From positions 1 through 27,871 of the forward strand of contig CALMSE010000059.1 of the NCBI GenBank assembly GCA_937872275.1: 27,871 nucleotides of DNA, written 5' to 3'. Origin of the DNA: an uncultured Leucobacter sp. (GTDB lineage: Bacteria > Actinomycetota > Actinomycetes > Actinomycetales > Microbacteriaceae). The notes beneath the pieces are model-generated. The model made no database searches. It was not told the origin of the DNA and saw only the letters and a program-made list of their open reading frames with translations. A program made the translations under genes and the position numbers. Shown here one piece after another: positions 14,766 through 23,609 of the stretch. Positions within the stretch are counted from its first letter, which is position 1. Every line of letters begins with the position of its first letter.

Positions 14766-16220
14766 CTACGCCTGGGAGGCGCTCAGCAGCAGTTCCTCGG
14801 GCACCGGCCGACCCGTGCCCGTGTAGTCATCGATGGTCGACAGCGGACCGCCGACGCGGTAGAGCGAACCGTGGTGCTCGTCGGACAGGCGGTCGCCCTC
14901 GCCGAAGAGCTTGTTGCGCAGCGTGCCCGGCTCGTACTCGGTCGGGTAGACGCCGCGGCGCTGCAGCTCGGGCACGATGTACTCGACCACGTCCTCGAAG
15001 GTGCCGGGAGTGATCGCGTAGGCCAGGTTGAAGCCGTCGATGCCCGTCTCCTCGACGATGGCCTCGAGCTGGTCGGCGATCGTCGTGGGGGAGCCCACGT
15101 AGGTCGCGCCGAGGCCGCAGAGGGCGCCGAGGTTCGCGATGTCGCGCACGGTCCACTCGCGTCCGTCGTCCATCTCCTCCTGGAAGGCGGCCACGGTCGA
15201 CTGGATCGCGTTGCTCTCGACGTTGCCGATCGGCTCGTCGAGGTCGTACTTCGAGAGGTCGACGCCCATCCAGCCCGACATGAAGGTGAGGGACCCCTCG
15301 ATGCTCGAGTAGCTCAGGTACTCCTGGTGCTTCGCCTCGGCGAGCTCGTCGGTCTCCGCCGTGACGATCGTCGCGAGCAGGTAGATCTTCGCCGAGTCGG
15401 GCCGGCGGCCCGCCTTCACGAGCTCCTCTCGGATGGCCGCGACGGTCTTCTTCGCGACCGCGCGGGTCGGCGAGCCGATGAAGATGGCCTCGGCGTGCTT
15501 CGCCGCGAAGCGGACGCCGCGGGGCGAGGAACCGGCCTGGTAGACGACCGGGGTGCGCTGGGGCGAGGGCTCCGAGAGGTGGATCCCGGGAACCCGGAAG
15601 TGCTTCCCCTCGTGGCCGATGTGGTGCACCTTGCCGGGCTCCGCGAACACGCCGCGCTCGGCGTCGCGCACGACCGCGTCGTCCTCCCACGAGCCCTCGA
15701 GCAGCTTGTAGACGACCTCCATGTACTCGTCGGCGTGGTCGTAGCGCTCGTCGTGCTCCATCTGGTCCTGGTCGCCCATGTTGCGGGCGGCCGAGGGCAG
15801 GTAGCCCGTCACGACGTTCCAGCCGACGCGGCCCTTGGTGAGATGGTCGAGGGTCGAGAGGCGGCGGGCGAACGGCATGGGATGCTCGAAGGCGGTCGCC
15901 GCGGTGATGCCGAAGCCGATGTTCTCGGTGACCGAGGCCATCACCGCCGCGAGCTGCAGCGGATCGTTCACGGGGACCTGGGCGCCGTTGCGGATCGCCG
16001 CGAGGTCGTTGCCGCCGAAGACGTCGTAGGTGCCGAGCACGTCGGCGACGAAGATGCCGTCGAAGATACCGCGCTCGGCCGTACGGGCGAGGTGGGTCCA
16101 GTACTCGATGTCCTTGTAGCGCCAGGCCTGATCCTCGGGGTGCCGCCAGAGGCCGGGGCTCTGATGGGCCACGCAGTTCATGTCGAACGCGTTGAAGCGG
16201 ATCTGCTTGCGGGCGGTCAT
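14766..16220 (-). CDS. DszA/SnaA/NtaA-family FMN-dependent monooxygenase
   Basis: 484 residues from the ATG at 16220, chosen because TTGGAG stands just upstream and the N-terminus MTARKQIRFNAFDMN aligns without gaps to its paralogue at 4382. The upstream ATG at 16250 would add ten unrelated residues. Features of the luciferase-like family are ARTAERGIFDGIFVADVLG, STLDHLTKGRVGWNVVTGYL, SWEDDAVVRDAERGVF and TPVVYQAGSSPRG. It is closely similar to the protein at 4382, including the MSGWMGVDLS and AIQSTVAAF stretches, so the two are probably paralogues with related substrates. It needs FMNH2 from a reductase not present here. C-S bond cleavage of a sulfone or sulfonate is inferred from context. 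Transcribed divergently from the BMP transporter operon. Confidence 0.83.
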   Translation of the reverse strand: MTARKQIRFNAFDMNCVAHQSPGLWRHPEDQAWRYKDIEYWTHLARTAERGIFDGIFVADVLGTYDVFGGNDLAAIRNGAQVPVNDPLQLAAVMASVTENIGFGITAATAFEHPMPFARRLSTLDHLTKGRVGWNVVTGYLPSAARNMGDQDQMEHDERYDHADEYMEVVYKLLEGSWEDDAVVRDAERGVFAEPGKVHHIGHEGKHFRVPGIHLSEPSPQRTPVVYQAGSSPRGVRFAAKHAEAIFIGSPTRAVAKKTVAAIREELVKAGRRPDSAKIYLLATIVTAETDELAEAKHQEYLSYSSIEGSLTFMSGWMGVDLSKYDLDEPIGNVESNAIQSTVAAFQEEMDDGREWTVRDIANLGALCGLGATYVGSPTTIADQLEAIVEETGIDGFNLAYAITPGTFEDVVEYIVPELQRRGVYPTEYEPGTLRNKLFGEGDRLSDEHHGSLYRVGGPLSTIDDYTGTGRPVPEELLLSASQA

Positions 16221-16478
16221 GACGATCTCCAATCGGGGTCCTCGCGCCATCGCTGCGGAGCGGCGGCGCGGTCACCATGATCGCAAGCATCGCGCCGCCC
16301 TCGCAGCTTTATTGCGCCGTATTGCGCGGATCCGCCTCCCTCCGAAGGGTTCTCTCGACACGAATCGTCATGAGACGACGCGGTTCGAAACATTCGGATT
16401 GCTTATTCCAAGAATTCGCTAGCGTTCTGAATCTGTCGCCGGAGCACGGCGTGCACTCACGATCGAAAGGGACGACGC
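16221..16478. promoter_or_regulatory. Divergent control region with 10-bp direct repeats and a palindrome
   Basis: 258 bases without a gene. TATTGCGC occurs at 16310-16317 and 16320-16327, exactly 10 bases apart. A very similar pair lies at 24871 before the oligopeptide importer. CGAAACATTCG (16386-16396) is a palindrome with a 3-base centre; 10 of its bases recur in reverse before metI (6497-6506). CGTC-ATGA-GACG is a further small inverted repeat near 16370. TAGCGT (16420-16425) is a likely -10 for the transporter gene; GAAAGGG precedes the ATG at 16479. I could not identify the promoter of the minus-strand gene. Confidence 0.5.
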
Positions 16479-17522
16479 ATGTCCACCATCACACGGAAAT
16501 TCCTCGGGATCATCGCCGCATCGGCGGTGGTGCTCGGCGCCTCCGCCTGCGCTTCGGGCGCCTCGGCGGAGAGCGGCGGTGCCGATGCGGAGGGCGCCGA
16601 TGCCCCGCTCAAGATCGCGGTCGTCCTCGGCGGCCTCGCCAACGACGGCGGCTTCAACCAGTACATCGTCGACCCGGTGAGGCTCCTGGAGGACGAGGGG
16701 CTGATCGAGGCGCAGATCCGCGAATCGGTGACCACCTCCGCGGAAGCGGAGCCGATCCTGCGCCAGTACGCCGCCGAGGACTTCGACCTCGTCATCGGCT
16801 GGGGGCTCGGTCTCTCGGACTCGATCTTCACGGTCGCCGCGGAGGAACCCGAGACCGACTTCATCGCCAGCGGCGCCGCCGACATCCTGGAGCGGACCAC
16901 CGACAACGTCGAGACCTGGACCTACGACTTCGCCCAGTTCGGATATCTCACCGGCTGGGTCGCGGGCAAGGCCCAGCTGTCGCCGTACGGCATCGTCGAC
17001 GCGGTGCTCGCGCCCTACAACGAGCCCGCCTACGAGGCGCTGCGCATCGCGATCCAGGAGACGAACCCCGGCGCCGTCGAGCTCGAGCCCATCTTCACCG
17101 GCGACTCGAGCGATTCGCAGCTGGCGAATCAGGCGACGAAGACCCAGATCGATCGGGGCGCGGAGCTGATCGTCACCGCGGCATACGAGAACAACCAGGG
17201 CATCATCTCGGCGGTGAAGGAGGGCGGCATCGCCGTCATCGGGGCGTCGAACCTCGCGAGCGCCGACGCGGCCGAGGTCAACCTCGGCATCGTCAAGATC
17301 GACTGGACGCCCACCCTGCGCGAGATCGTGCAGCGGCTGAACGACGGCTCCTTCGGCAACCAGGGCTACAACCTCGGCATCGCGAACAAGGGCCTCGTGC
17401 TCGGCGACATCAACTTCCCGAAGTCGGCCCCCGAGTTCCCCGCGGACATCGAGGAGCAGATCGCCGAGCTCGCCGAGAAGCTGGCCTCCGGAGAGATCCG
17501 GCTCGACATCAGCAACGGCTGA
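16479..17522 (+). CDS. BMP-family substrate-binding lipoprotein (nucleoside-type ABC importer)
   Basis: 347 residues. An N-terminal signal with positive start (TRK) and hydrophobic core leads to a lipoprotein cleavage site before Cys24 (GASAC), followed by a Ser/Gly/Ala linker. The mature part matches the BMP/PnrA family: LKIAVVLGGLANDGGFNQ, the EPILRQYAAEDFDLVIGWG segment, DFIASG and YNEPAYEALR. Characterised members bind purine or other nucleosides. Three transporter genes of the matching type follow directly. Because the run continues into organosulfur oxygenases, a sulfur-bearing nucleoside such as methylthioadenosine or an adenosyl-sulfur compound is an attractive but unproven ligand. 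Confidence 0.85.
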   Translation: MSTITRKFLGIIAASAVVLGASACASGASAESGGADAEGADAPLKIAVVLGGLANDGGFNQYIVDPVRLLEDEGLIEAQIRESVTTSAEAEPILRQYAAEDFDLVIGWGLGLSDSIFTVAAEEPETDFIASGAADILERTTDNVETWTYDFAQFGYLTGWVAGKAQLSPYGIVDAVLAPYNEPAYEALRIAIQETNPGAVELEPIFTGDSSDSQLANQATKTQIDRGAELIVTAAYENNQGIISAVKEGGIAVIGASNLASADAAEVNLGIVKIDWTPTLREIVQRLNDGSFGNQGYNLGIANKGLVLGDINFPKSAPEFPADIEEQIAELAEKLASGEIRLDISNG

Positions 17523-17548
17523 TCCGAACGGACCCCCGGTACCGCAAC

Positions 17549-19048
17549 GTGTCAGCAGCACTCGTCGGCGCGGGTCTCTCCAAGCAGTACGGAGAGACCC
17601 GCGCGCTCCGCGACGTCACCCTCGAACTGCATCCCGGTCGCATCCATGCCCTCGTCGGCGAGAACGGCGCCGGGAAGTCGACCCTCACGAAGATCCTCAC
17701 CGGCCTCGAACGGCCCGACGAGGGGCGGATCCTCATCGCCGGCCAGGCGACGACCTTCTCCTCCCGGCAGGACGCGCTCGCGCACGGCATCGGGCTGGTG
17801 CCCCAGCAGCTCAGCCTCAATCCCGAGATGAGCGTGGTCGACAACTACCTGCTCACCGCGTCCTCCCGGATCACCCGGCGACGGGCGGCGACGGCGCGGT
17901 TGCGCGAGGTGATCTCCGAGGCCGGGTTCAACATCGATCCGAAGCGGAGGGTCCGGGACCTCGTCCTCGCCGAGCGGCAGTTCGCCGAGCTCGCGATCAC
18001 CCTGGCGGCGGGGGCGAGGTTCCTGCTGCTCGACGAGCCGACCTCGGCTCTCGGCCCATTCGAGACCAGCGGCCTGTTCGCCCGGCTGCTCGGCCTCGCG
18101 GAGAGCGGCACCGGGATCCTTCTCATCACCCATCGCATCGACGAGGTCCGCCAGGTCGCGGACGAGGTGACGGTGCTGCGCGGAGGGGAACGGCAGCTGC
18201 ACTCCGAGGTGGGCGCCATCGGCGATCGAGAGCTCGCCACCGCCATGGTGGGGGCGATCCCGGAGCGCGACGACGTCCACCGCCCCGTTCCGGGCGGGGA
18301 GGTGGTCCTGCGGATCGATCGAGCCGGCATCTCGAATCCGAAGGGACAGGGGCTCGACGACATCGATCTGCGGCTCGTCGCGGGAGAGGTCCTCGGTGTG
18401 ATCGGGGTGGCGGGGAACGGGCAGCGGGAGCTCGCGAGGCTCGCCAGCGGTTTCGTCCGGGCGACCACCGGGGAGGTCTCCCTCCTCGGCCGGCGCATCG
18501 ACGGCCGGCCCCACCGGGCCTTCGAAGGCGGCCTCCGCTTCGTCCCCGAGGACCGCCGCGACGGGCTGCTGGGCGATCAGGAGGTGGTGAGGTCGGCGAG
18601 CCTGATCGCCGTCAACCATCCCGAGTACCGCCGCTTCGGGCGCGTGCTCTGGGCGAAGCTCAAGACATTCACGGAGGAGCTCATGGAGGAGTACGACGTC
18701 CGTCCGAGAAATCCCTCGCTGCGCACGGACGCGCTCTCGGGCGGCAATCAGCAGAAGCTGCTCACCGGCCGAGAGCTGCAGGAGAACCCGGTGGTCGCCG
18801 TGCTCCACGGCCCGACGCAGGGGCTCGACCTCTTCGCCGCCGGAGAGATCCGGCGGGACATCCGCACCGCGGTGGCCCACGGCACCGGCGTGCTGCTGAT
18901 CTCCGCCGACACCGATGAGGTGATCGAGCTGGCAGACCGCATCGCGGTGCTCAGCAAGGGGCGGATCACCGATGTCTTCGCCCGCGAAGAGCTGGATCGG
19001 GAGCGCCTGGGCGCCGCCATGTCCGGCGCCGGCGAGGTGGCGCGATGA
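17549..19048 (+). CDS. Double-domain ABC ATPase of the BMP/nucleoside importer
   Basis: 499 residues from GTG at 17549, 26 bases after the lipoprotein gene. The frame stays open far upstream but that part overlaps the lipoprotein gene and is not coding. Domain 1 has Walker A GENGAGKST (37-45), Walker B LLLDEP (159-164) and H-loop His195, but its signature is degenerate (VLAERQ at 139-144). Domain 2 has a Walker A without lysine (GVAGNGQREL, as is normal in this family) and a canonical signature LSGGNQQK (396-403), followed by VLHGPTQGLD. One composite ATP site is therefore intact and the other degenerate. It energises uptake through the two permeases. Its TGA overlaps the next ATG. Confidence 0.88.
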   Translation: MSAALVGAGLSKQYGETRALRDVTLELHPGRIHALVGENGAGKSTLTKILTGLERPDEGRILIAGQATTFSSRQDALAHGIGLVPQQLSLNPEMSVVDNYLLTASSRITRRRAATARLREVISEAGFNIDPKRRVRDLVLAERQFAELAITLAAGARFLLLDEPTSALGPFETSGLFARLLGLAESGTGILLITHRIDEVRQVADEVTVLRGGERQLHSEVGAIGDRELATAMVGAIPERDDVHRPVPGGEVVLRIDRAGISNPKGQGLDDIDLRLVAGEVLGVIGVAGNGQRELARLASGFVRATTGEVSLLGRRIDGRPHRAFEGGLRFVPEDRRDGLLGDQEVVRSASLIAVNHPEYRRFGRVLWAKLKTFTEELMEEYDVRPRNPSLRTDALSGGNQQKLLTGRELQENPVVAVLHGPTQGLDLFAAGEIRRDIRTAVAHGTGVLLISADTDEVIELADRIAVLSKGRITDVFAREELDRERLGAAMSGAGEVAR

Positions 19049-20130
19049 GCTCGATCCCCGCGGGACGCGCCAGCGGATCCCTGCTCCCCGTGCTGCGCCG
19101 CTACGCCTGGCTCGGCTACTTCGTCCTGGCCTTCGGAGTCGTGCTGCTCCTGGTCGTCGGCGCGGGCGGAACGCCCGGCGACGCGCTCTACGGATGGTGG
19201 AAGGGATCGTTCGGAACCCAGTACAACCTCATCCAGACGCTCGCGTCGGCGGTGCCGATCGCCGCGGTGGCGCTCGGGGTCGAGGTCGGCCTGCGCGCCG
19301 GGGTGATCTCGCTCGGCGCCCAGGGCCAGATGATCATCGCGGCGATCGCCGTCACCTTCTTCGCGCTGACGGTGGCTCCGTCGCTCCCGGCCTGGCTCGC
19401 TCTGCCCGCCGGAGTCCTCGTCGCGGCCGCCGCGGGCGGGGTCTGGGCGCTGATCCCCGCGCTCGCGAAGGTGTACTGGAACGTCAACGAACTGCTCTTC
19501 GCCATCCTCGCCAACTATCTCGCGGTCTACTTCCTCGCCTGGGTGCTGCGCAACCCGCTCCGGGATCCCGGGGGAGCGGCGACCCCGCAGAGCGCGAAGC
19601 TGCCGGAGGCCTACGTGATCCCGCTGCTGCCCTTCGACGGCCGCCTGCACTGGGGTCTGCTGCTGGTGGTCGCCGGAGCCGTCGTCTTCTTCCTCTGGAA
19701 CCGAAGCCGCTCGGCATTCGTGCTCGGCGTCTTCGGCTCCCGGCCCAATCTCGCGGAGCGCCTCGGCCTGAGCCGGGCGCGGGCGATCATCGGCGCGCTG
19801 CTCATCGCAGGGGCGGCCGCGGGGGTCGCCGGCTGGATGCAGCTGGCCGGAGTGAACGAGCGCCTGCGCGAGGGCATCGACGGAGGGATCGGGTTCACCG
19901 GCCTCGTCGCCGTGCTCGCCCGCGGCAATCCGTTCGGCATCGTGCTCGCCTCGGTGCTCGCGGCGTCGTTCGTCACCGGCGCGAACGGCATCCAGGTCGA
20001 GAGCGGTTCGGTGCCCGCCGCCATCGGCGAGGTGATGCAGGGCGTGCTCCTCTTCGCCGCCGCGCTCGCGATCGCCTACGACGCCATACGCCGACAGCGC
20101 GAGGGCGTCGGGACGAAGGGAACACTGTGA
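19045..20130 (+). CDS. ABC transporter permease 1 (BMP/nucleoside type)
   Basis: 361 residues with about eight to ten hydrophobic segments. GLRAGVISLGAQGQMIIAAI and WNVNELLFAILANYLA are hallmarks of the YufP/NupP-type permeases that pair with BMP binding proteins, and GIGFTGLVAVLARGNPFGIV is the second conserved loop. The ATG overlaps the ATPase stop by four bases (ATGA). It forms, with permease 2, the membrane channel of the importer. Substrate is as uncertain as for the binding protein. Confidence 0.88.
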   Translation: MSSIPAGRASGSLLPVLRRYAWLGYFVLAFGVVLLLVVGAGGTPGDALYGWWKGSFGTQYNLIQTLASAVPIAAVALGVEVGLRAGVISLGAQGQMIIAAIAVTFFALTVAPSLPAWLALPAGVLVAAAAGGVWALIPALAKVYWNVNELLFAILANYLAVYFLAWVLRNPLRDPGGAATPQSAKLPEAYVIPLLPFDGRLHWGLLLVVAGAVVFFLWNRSRSAFVLGVFGSRPNLAERLGLSRARAIIGALLIAGAAAGVAGWMQLAGVNERLREGIDGGIGFTGLVAVLARGNPFGIVLASVLAASFVTGANGIQVESGSVPAAIGEVMQGVLLFAAALAIAYDAIRRQREGVGTKGTL

Positions 20131-21095
20131 ACGGGATCGAACTGCTCACCCTGGTGATCGGCGCAGTGTTCTGGTTGAGCGTCGCCGCGACGCTCGCGGG
20201 CATCGGCGAGCTGATCCTCGAACGCGCCGGCGGCTTCAACGTGGCCATCGAGGGGATGATGCTGGTGAGCGCCGCGGCGGCGGTGATCGGCTCGCACTTC
20301 GGCGGCTTCGCGATCGGGCTGCTCAGCGGGATCGCCGTCGGCGTGCTCGTCGGGCTCGTCCTCGGGTACAGCACCGCCTACCTGGGCGCCGACAACGCGA
20401 TCGTCGGGATCGCGCTGGCCTCGGTGACCATCGGGCTCAGCGTCTTCCTCTTCAAGGTGCTCGCGCCCAACGGCAGCGTCAACATCACCGTGCCGACCCA
20501 GCCCGTGGTCAAGCCCGAGTGGCTGCGCGAGATCCCGATCATCGGCCCGGGGCTCTCCAACGCGGGGCTGCTGTTCTGGATCTCGCTCGCGGCGGTCGTC
20601 CTGGTCTGGTGGCTGCTGAACTGCACCCGCTTCGGCCTGCGCCTGCGCACCGTCGGCGACGACCCGGCGACGGCGAGGACCCGGGGGATCTCGACCAGGC
20701 GCTACCTGCTGGCGGCGGCAGCGCTCTCGGGCGTCTTCGTGGGCCTCGCCGGCGCGGCCGTCCCCCTCGCCTCGGTCGGGAGCTTCAGCCCGGGGATGAC
20801 CGGGGGCATCGGCTACATCGCGCTGGGGCTCGTCGCCATCGCCCGCTGGCGGCCCTTCTGGCTGCTCTTCGCCTCGATCGCCTTCGCCTTCTTCAGTTCG
20901 CTCGCCCTCGTCGCGCAGACCACGCAGCTCGGCCTGCCGCTCGAGGCCTACCAGGCGCTGCCGTATGCGGCGACCCTGATCGCGCTCTGCATCACCGCGA
21001 TCCGCACCGACCTGATCGCCCAGCTGCTCAGACGGCTCGGCCGTCGAGAGCCCGCACCCCGCCACCTCACACAGCAAGGAAACGCACATGCCTGA
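20127..21095 (+). CDS. ABC transporter permease 2 (BMP/nucleoside type)
   Basis: 322 residues from GTG at 20127, chosen because it overlaps the previous stop (GTGA), follows GAAGGG, and gives the normal family N-terminus. GELILERAGGFNVAIEGMML is the conserved motif of YufQ/NupQ-type permeases, and GLRLRTVGDDPATARTRGIS with GGIGYIALGLVAIARWRP are also typical. About eight membrane segments are visible. The last eight bases overlap the start of the next gene, an acyl-CoA-dehydrogenase-fold protein, tying transport to metabolism in one operon. Confidence 0.88.
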   Translation: MNGIELLTLVIGAVFWLSVAATLAGIGELILERAGGFNVAIEGMMLVSAAAAVIGSHFGGFAIGLLSGIAVGVLVGLVLGYSTAYLGADNAIVGIALASVTIGLSVFLFKVLAPNGSVNITVPTQPVVKPEWLREIPIIGPGLSNAGLLFWISLAAVVLVWWLLNCTRFGLRLRTVGDDPATARTRGISTRRYLLAAAALSGVFVGLAGAAVPLASVGSFSPGMTGGIGYIALGLVAIARWRPFWLLFASIAFAFFSSLALVAQTTQLGLPLEAYQALPYAATLIALCITAIRTDLIAQLLRRLGRREPAPRHLTQQGNAHA

Positions 21096-22215
21096 CCTCT
21101 TCTACGCCACGCCGACCGACGCGGAGGCGGCGCTGCTCGACCGGCTCCCCGAGCTCACCCGCGAGTTCGCGGCGACCGCCGCGGAGTTCGACGACCGGGC
21201 CGAACTGCCCGTGGCCCACCTCGAGCGCCTGTACCGCGACGGCTTCGACCGGGCCACCCTCGACGCCGATCTCGGCGGCGGGGGCATCGGCCACGAGGTC
21301 TTCGGCGAGATCGTCGCGCGGATCGCGACGGCGGATCCCTCCCTCGCCACCGTCTGGCTCATGCACGTGGGGGCGGCCACCGGCCTCGCGAACCTCACCC
21401 GGGACGGGCTCGGCACCTACTACGCCGAGGCCTTCCTCGACGGCGAGCGATTCGCGAACGCGCTGTCGGAGCCGACGAGCGGCAACCGCTTCCTGAACCC
21501 GCAGCAGGAGGCGGTGCGGGCCGAGGGCGGCTACACGCTCAGCGGTGCGAAGCGATTCGTCTCGGGGAGCGAGCTCGCGAAGCACCTGCTGGTGAACGTC
21601 GCGATCGACGGCGAGCCGGTGTTCTTCGGCTACGAGCCCGACGCGACGCTGAACATCATCCCGATCTGGGACACCCTGGGCCTGCGCGCGACCCGCAGCC
21701 AACTGCTCGAGTTCGACGGCACCCTGCTCAGGGACTCCCACCGCGCGACCAACCCGCCCGGGCGCTTCAACGCCATCAACGCCGGCCTCTCGAGCATCTC
21801 CATCGGCGTCGCCCAGGCGGCGCTCGACGCGCTCATCGATCACGCGCGGAACCGCGTCATCGCCGGTAGGCCGCTCTCGCATCAGCAGTGGGTGCAGTTC
21901 GAGGTCGCCGACGCCGAGATCAAGCTCACCGCCGTCAGGGCCGCCGCCCGACGCGCGCTGCGGCTGGCCGATCTGGGCGATCCCGCCTCCTTCTCGGCGA
22001 TCGACCGCGCGAAGTACCTCGCGAACAAGGTCGCCGTGGAGATCGCGGCGCTCGGCGTGCGCATCGGCGGCGCCTCCGGCTTCCTGCGGAGCTCGCCGAT
22101 CCAGCGGCACCTGCGGGACGCCCAGGCGGGGCAGCTGATGGCCTACTCCACCGAGGTGATCGCCGGACAGGTCGGCAAGCTCGTGCTGGGCGTCGAGGAA
22201 GCGGAGGGGAACTGA
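21088..22215 (+). CDS. Acyl-CoA-dehydrogenase-fold flavoprotein lacking the catalytic Glu
   Basis: 375 residues, with AAGGA before the ATG, which overlaps the permease gene by eight bases. The fold is shown by RFANALSEPTSG (121-132), LSGAKRFVSGSE (151-162), WDTLGLRATRS (194-204) and a C-terminal GGASGF...PIQRHLRDAQAG. In true acyl-CoA dehydrogenases the stretch after RDA carries the catalytic base as YEGT; here it reads AYST, so the Glu is missing. That fits a flavin-dependent monooxygenase or other non-dehydrogenase role rather than fatty-acid oxidation. It is more distant from DszC than the other paralogues here. The downstream DszA-type monooxygenase starts after two bases, so they probably act together on the imported compound. 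Confidence 0.75.
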   Translation: MPDLFYATPTDAEAALLDRLPELTREFAATAAEFDDRAELPVAHLERLYRDGFDRATLDADLGGGGIGHEVFGEIVARIATADPSLATVWLMHVGAATGLANLTRDGLGTYYAEAFLDGERFANALSEPTSGNRFLNPQQEAVRAEGGYTLSGAKRFVSGSELAKHLLVNVAIDGEPVFFGYEPDATLNIIPIWDTLGLRATRSQLLEFDGTLLRDSHRATNPPGRFNAINAGLSSISIGVAQAALDALIDHARNRVIAGRPLSHQQWVQFEVADAEIKLTAVRAAARRALRLADLGDPASFSAIDRAKYLANKVAVEIAALGVRIGGASGFLRSSPIQRHLRDAQAGQLMAYSTEVIAGQVGKLVLGVEEAEGN

Positions 22216-22217
22216 CC

Positions 22218-23609
22218 ATGGCCGAACGGCCGAGGCTGCTCTTCAGCGCCTTCAACGAATACGTGCTCTCGCATCACGACCACGGCTCCTGGTCCCTCCC
22301 CGGGGCGAGGCAGCTGGAGCTCAACGACGTCGACTACTGGGTGGGCCTCGCGAAGACCCTCGAGCGCGGCAAGTTCGACTTCTTCTTCTTCGCCGATGTG
22401 CTCGCCCCCTACGACCGCTACCAAGGGTCGCGGGACGCGGCGATCCGCACCGGCATGCAGACCCCGGTCAACGATCCCGGCGAGCTCATCCCGATCCTCG
22501 CCTACGCCACCGAGCACCTCGGCTTCGTGCTCACGCAGAACATCCTGCAGGAGCACCCCTACGCCTTCGCCCGCAAGATCACCACGCTCGACCACCTCAG
22601 CCGCGGCCGCATCGCCTGGAACATCGTGACGAGCTTCCTCGGCGGCGCCGGGCGCAACCTCGGCCTCGGCGGGCTCCCCAGCCACGAGGACCGCTACGCG
22701 CGGGCCGAGGAGTTCGTGGAGGTCGCCTACCGGCTCTGGGAGGCGAGCTGGGAGGACGACGCGGTCGTGCGCGACATCGAGCGCGGCGTCTACGCGGATC
22801 CCGCGAAGGTGCACGACATCGCCTTCTCCGGCGAGTACTACGACGTGCTCGGTCCGCATATCAGCGAGCCGTCCCCGCAGCGGACGCCGGTGCTGTTCAA
22901 CGCCGCGGCATCCGACGTCGGCATCGCCTTCGCCGGCCGGCACGCCGAGGTGCTCTTCACCAGCTTCGAGCGGCTCAGCGCCGCCGAGAGCATCCGCAAG
23001 CTGCGCGCCTCGGCGGCGGCCAGCGGGCGGCGCGCCGAGGACGTGAAGATCTTCGCCGGCTTCGGCTTCGTGCTCGGCAGCACCGAGGCCGAGGCCCGCC
23101 GGAAGTACGAGGCCTATGTCGCCAATCAGCACATCGAGTCCATCCTCGTGAAGCACTCGGCGTTCTGGGACGACGACCTCTCCCGCTTCGACCTGGGCGA
23201 CAGCGTGCAGAAGCTGCTGGAGAGCGGGGAGGGATCTCCGACCACCCGCATCGTGCTGGGTCTCGCGCCCGACCTCTCCTGGAGCTTCGAGCGCTTCCTG
23301 CGCTGGTTCGCGAACCGCCAGGTCGTGGGCACCCCCGAGCAGATCGCCGACGAGATCGAGGCCTGGCAGGACGCCGGCGTCGACGGCCTCAACATCACCT
23401 ACACCACCCTGCCCGAGACCTACGAGGGCTTCGTCGACCACGTGCGGCCGCTCCTCGTCGAGCGCGGCATCCAGCAGCGCGACTACGGCGAGTCGCCGAC
23501 GGTGCGCGGCAAGGTGTTCGGCCAGCCGCAGCTCCCGGATTCCCACCCGGCGCGCCGATCCCGCGACCGGGTGCGCGGCATTCCTGCGATCTCCGGAGGC
23601 CTCCGGTGA
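22218..23609 (+). CDS. DszA/SnaA/NtaA-family FMN-dependent monooxygenase
   Basis: 463 residues. The ATG follows the previous stop by two bases, with GAGGGGA upstream. Family motifs are AKTLERGKFDFFFFADVLAP, TTLDHLSRGRIAWNIVTSFL, ASWEDDAVVRDIERGVYADP and TPVLFNAAASDVG, where other paralogues here have YQAG(A/S)SPRG. This last change lies at the flavin/substrate side of the barrel and suggests a different substrate. The middle region (SILVKHSAFWDDDLSRFD) also differs from the paralogues at 4382 and 14766. It requires reduced FMN from elsewhere. Oxidative cleavage of a C-S or C-N bond in the compound brought in by the upstream importer is inferred. Confidence 0.83.
   Translation: MAERPRLLFSAFNEYVLSHHDHGSWSLPGARQLELNDVDYWVGLAKTLERGKFDFFFFADVLAPYDRYQGSRDAAIRTGMQTPVNDPGELIPILAYATEHLGFVLTQNILQEHPYAFARKITTLDHLSRGRIAWNIVTSFLGGAGRNLGLGGLPSHEDRYARAEEFVEVAYRLWEASWEDDAVVRDIERGVYADPAKVHDIAFSGEYYDVLGPHISEPSPQRTPVLFNAAASDVGIAFAGRHAEVLFTSFERLSAAESIRKLRASAAASGRRAEDVKIFAGFGFVLGSTEAEARRKYEAYVANQHIESILVKHSAFWDDDLSRFDLGDSVQKLLESGEGSPTTRIVLGLAPDLSWSFERFLRWFANRQVVGTPEQIADEIEAWQDAGVDGLNITYTTLPETYEGFVDHVRPLLVERGIQQRDYGESPTVRGKVFGQPQLPDSHPARRSRDRVRGIPAISGGLR

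Noticed and set aside
16277..17548. Extended N-terminus of the transporter ATPase frame
   Set aside because: It overlaps the lipoprotein gene completely and reads as Arg-rich shadow sequence; the ATPase domain begins at the GTG at 17549.
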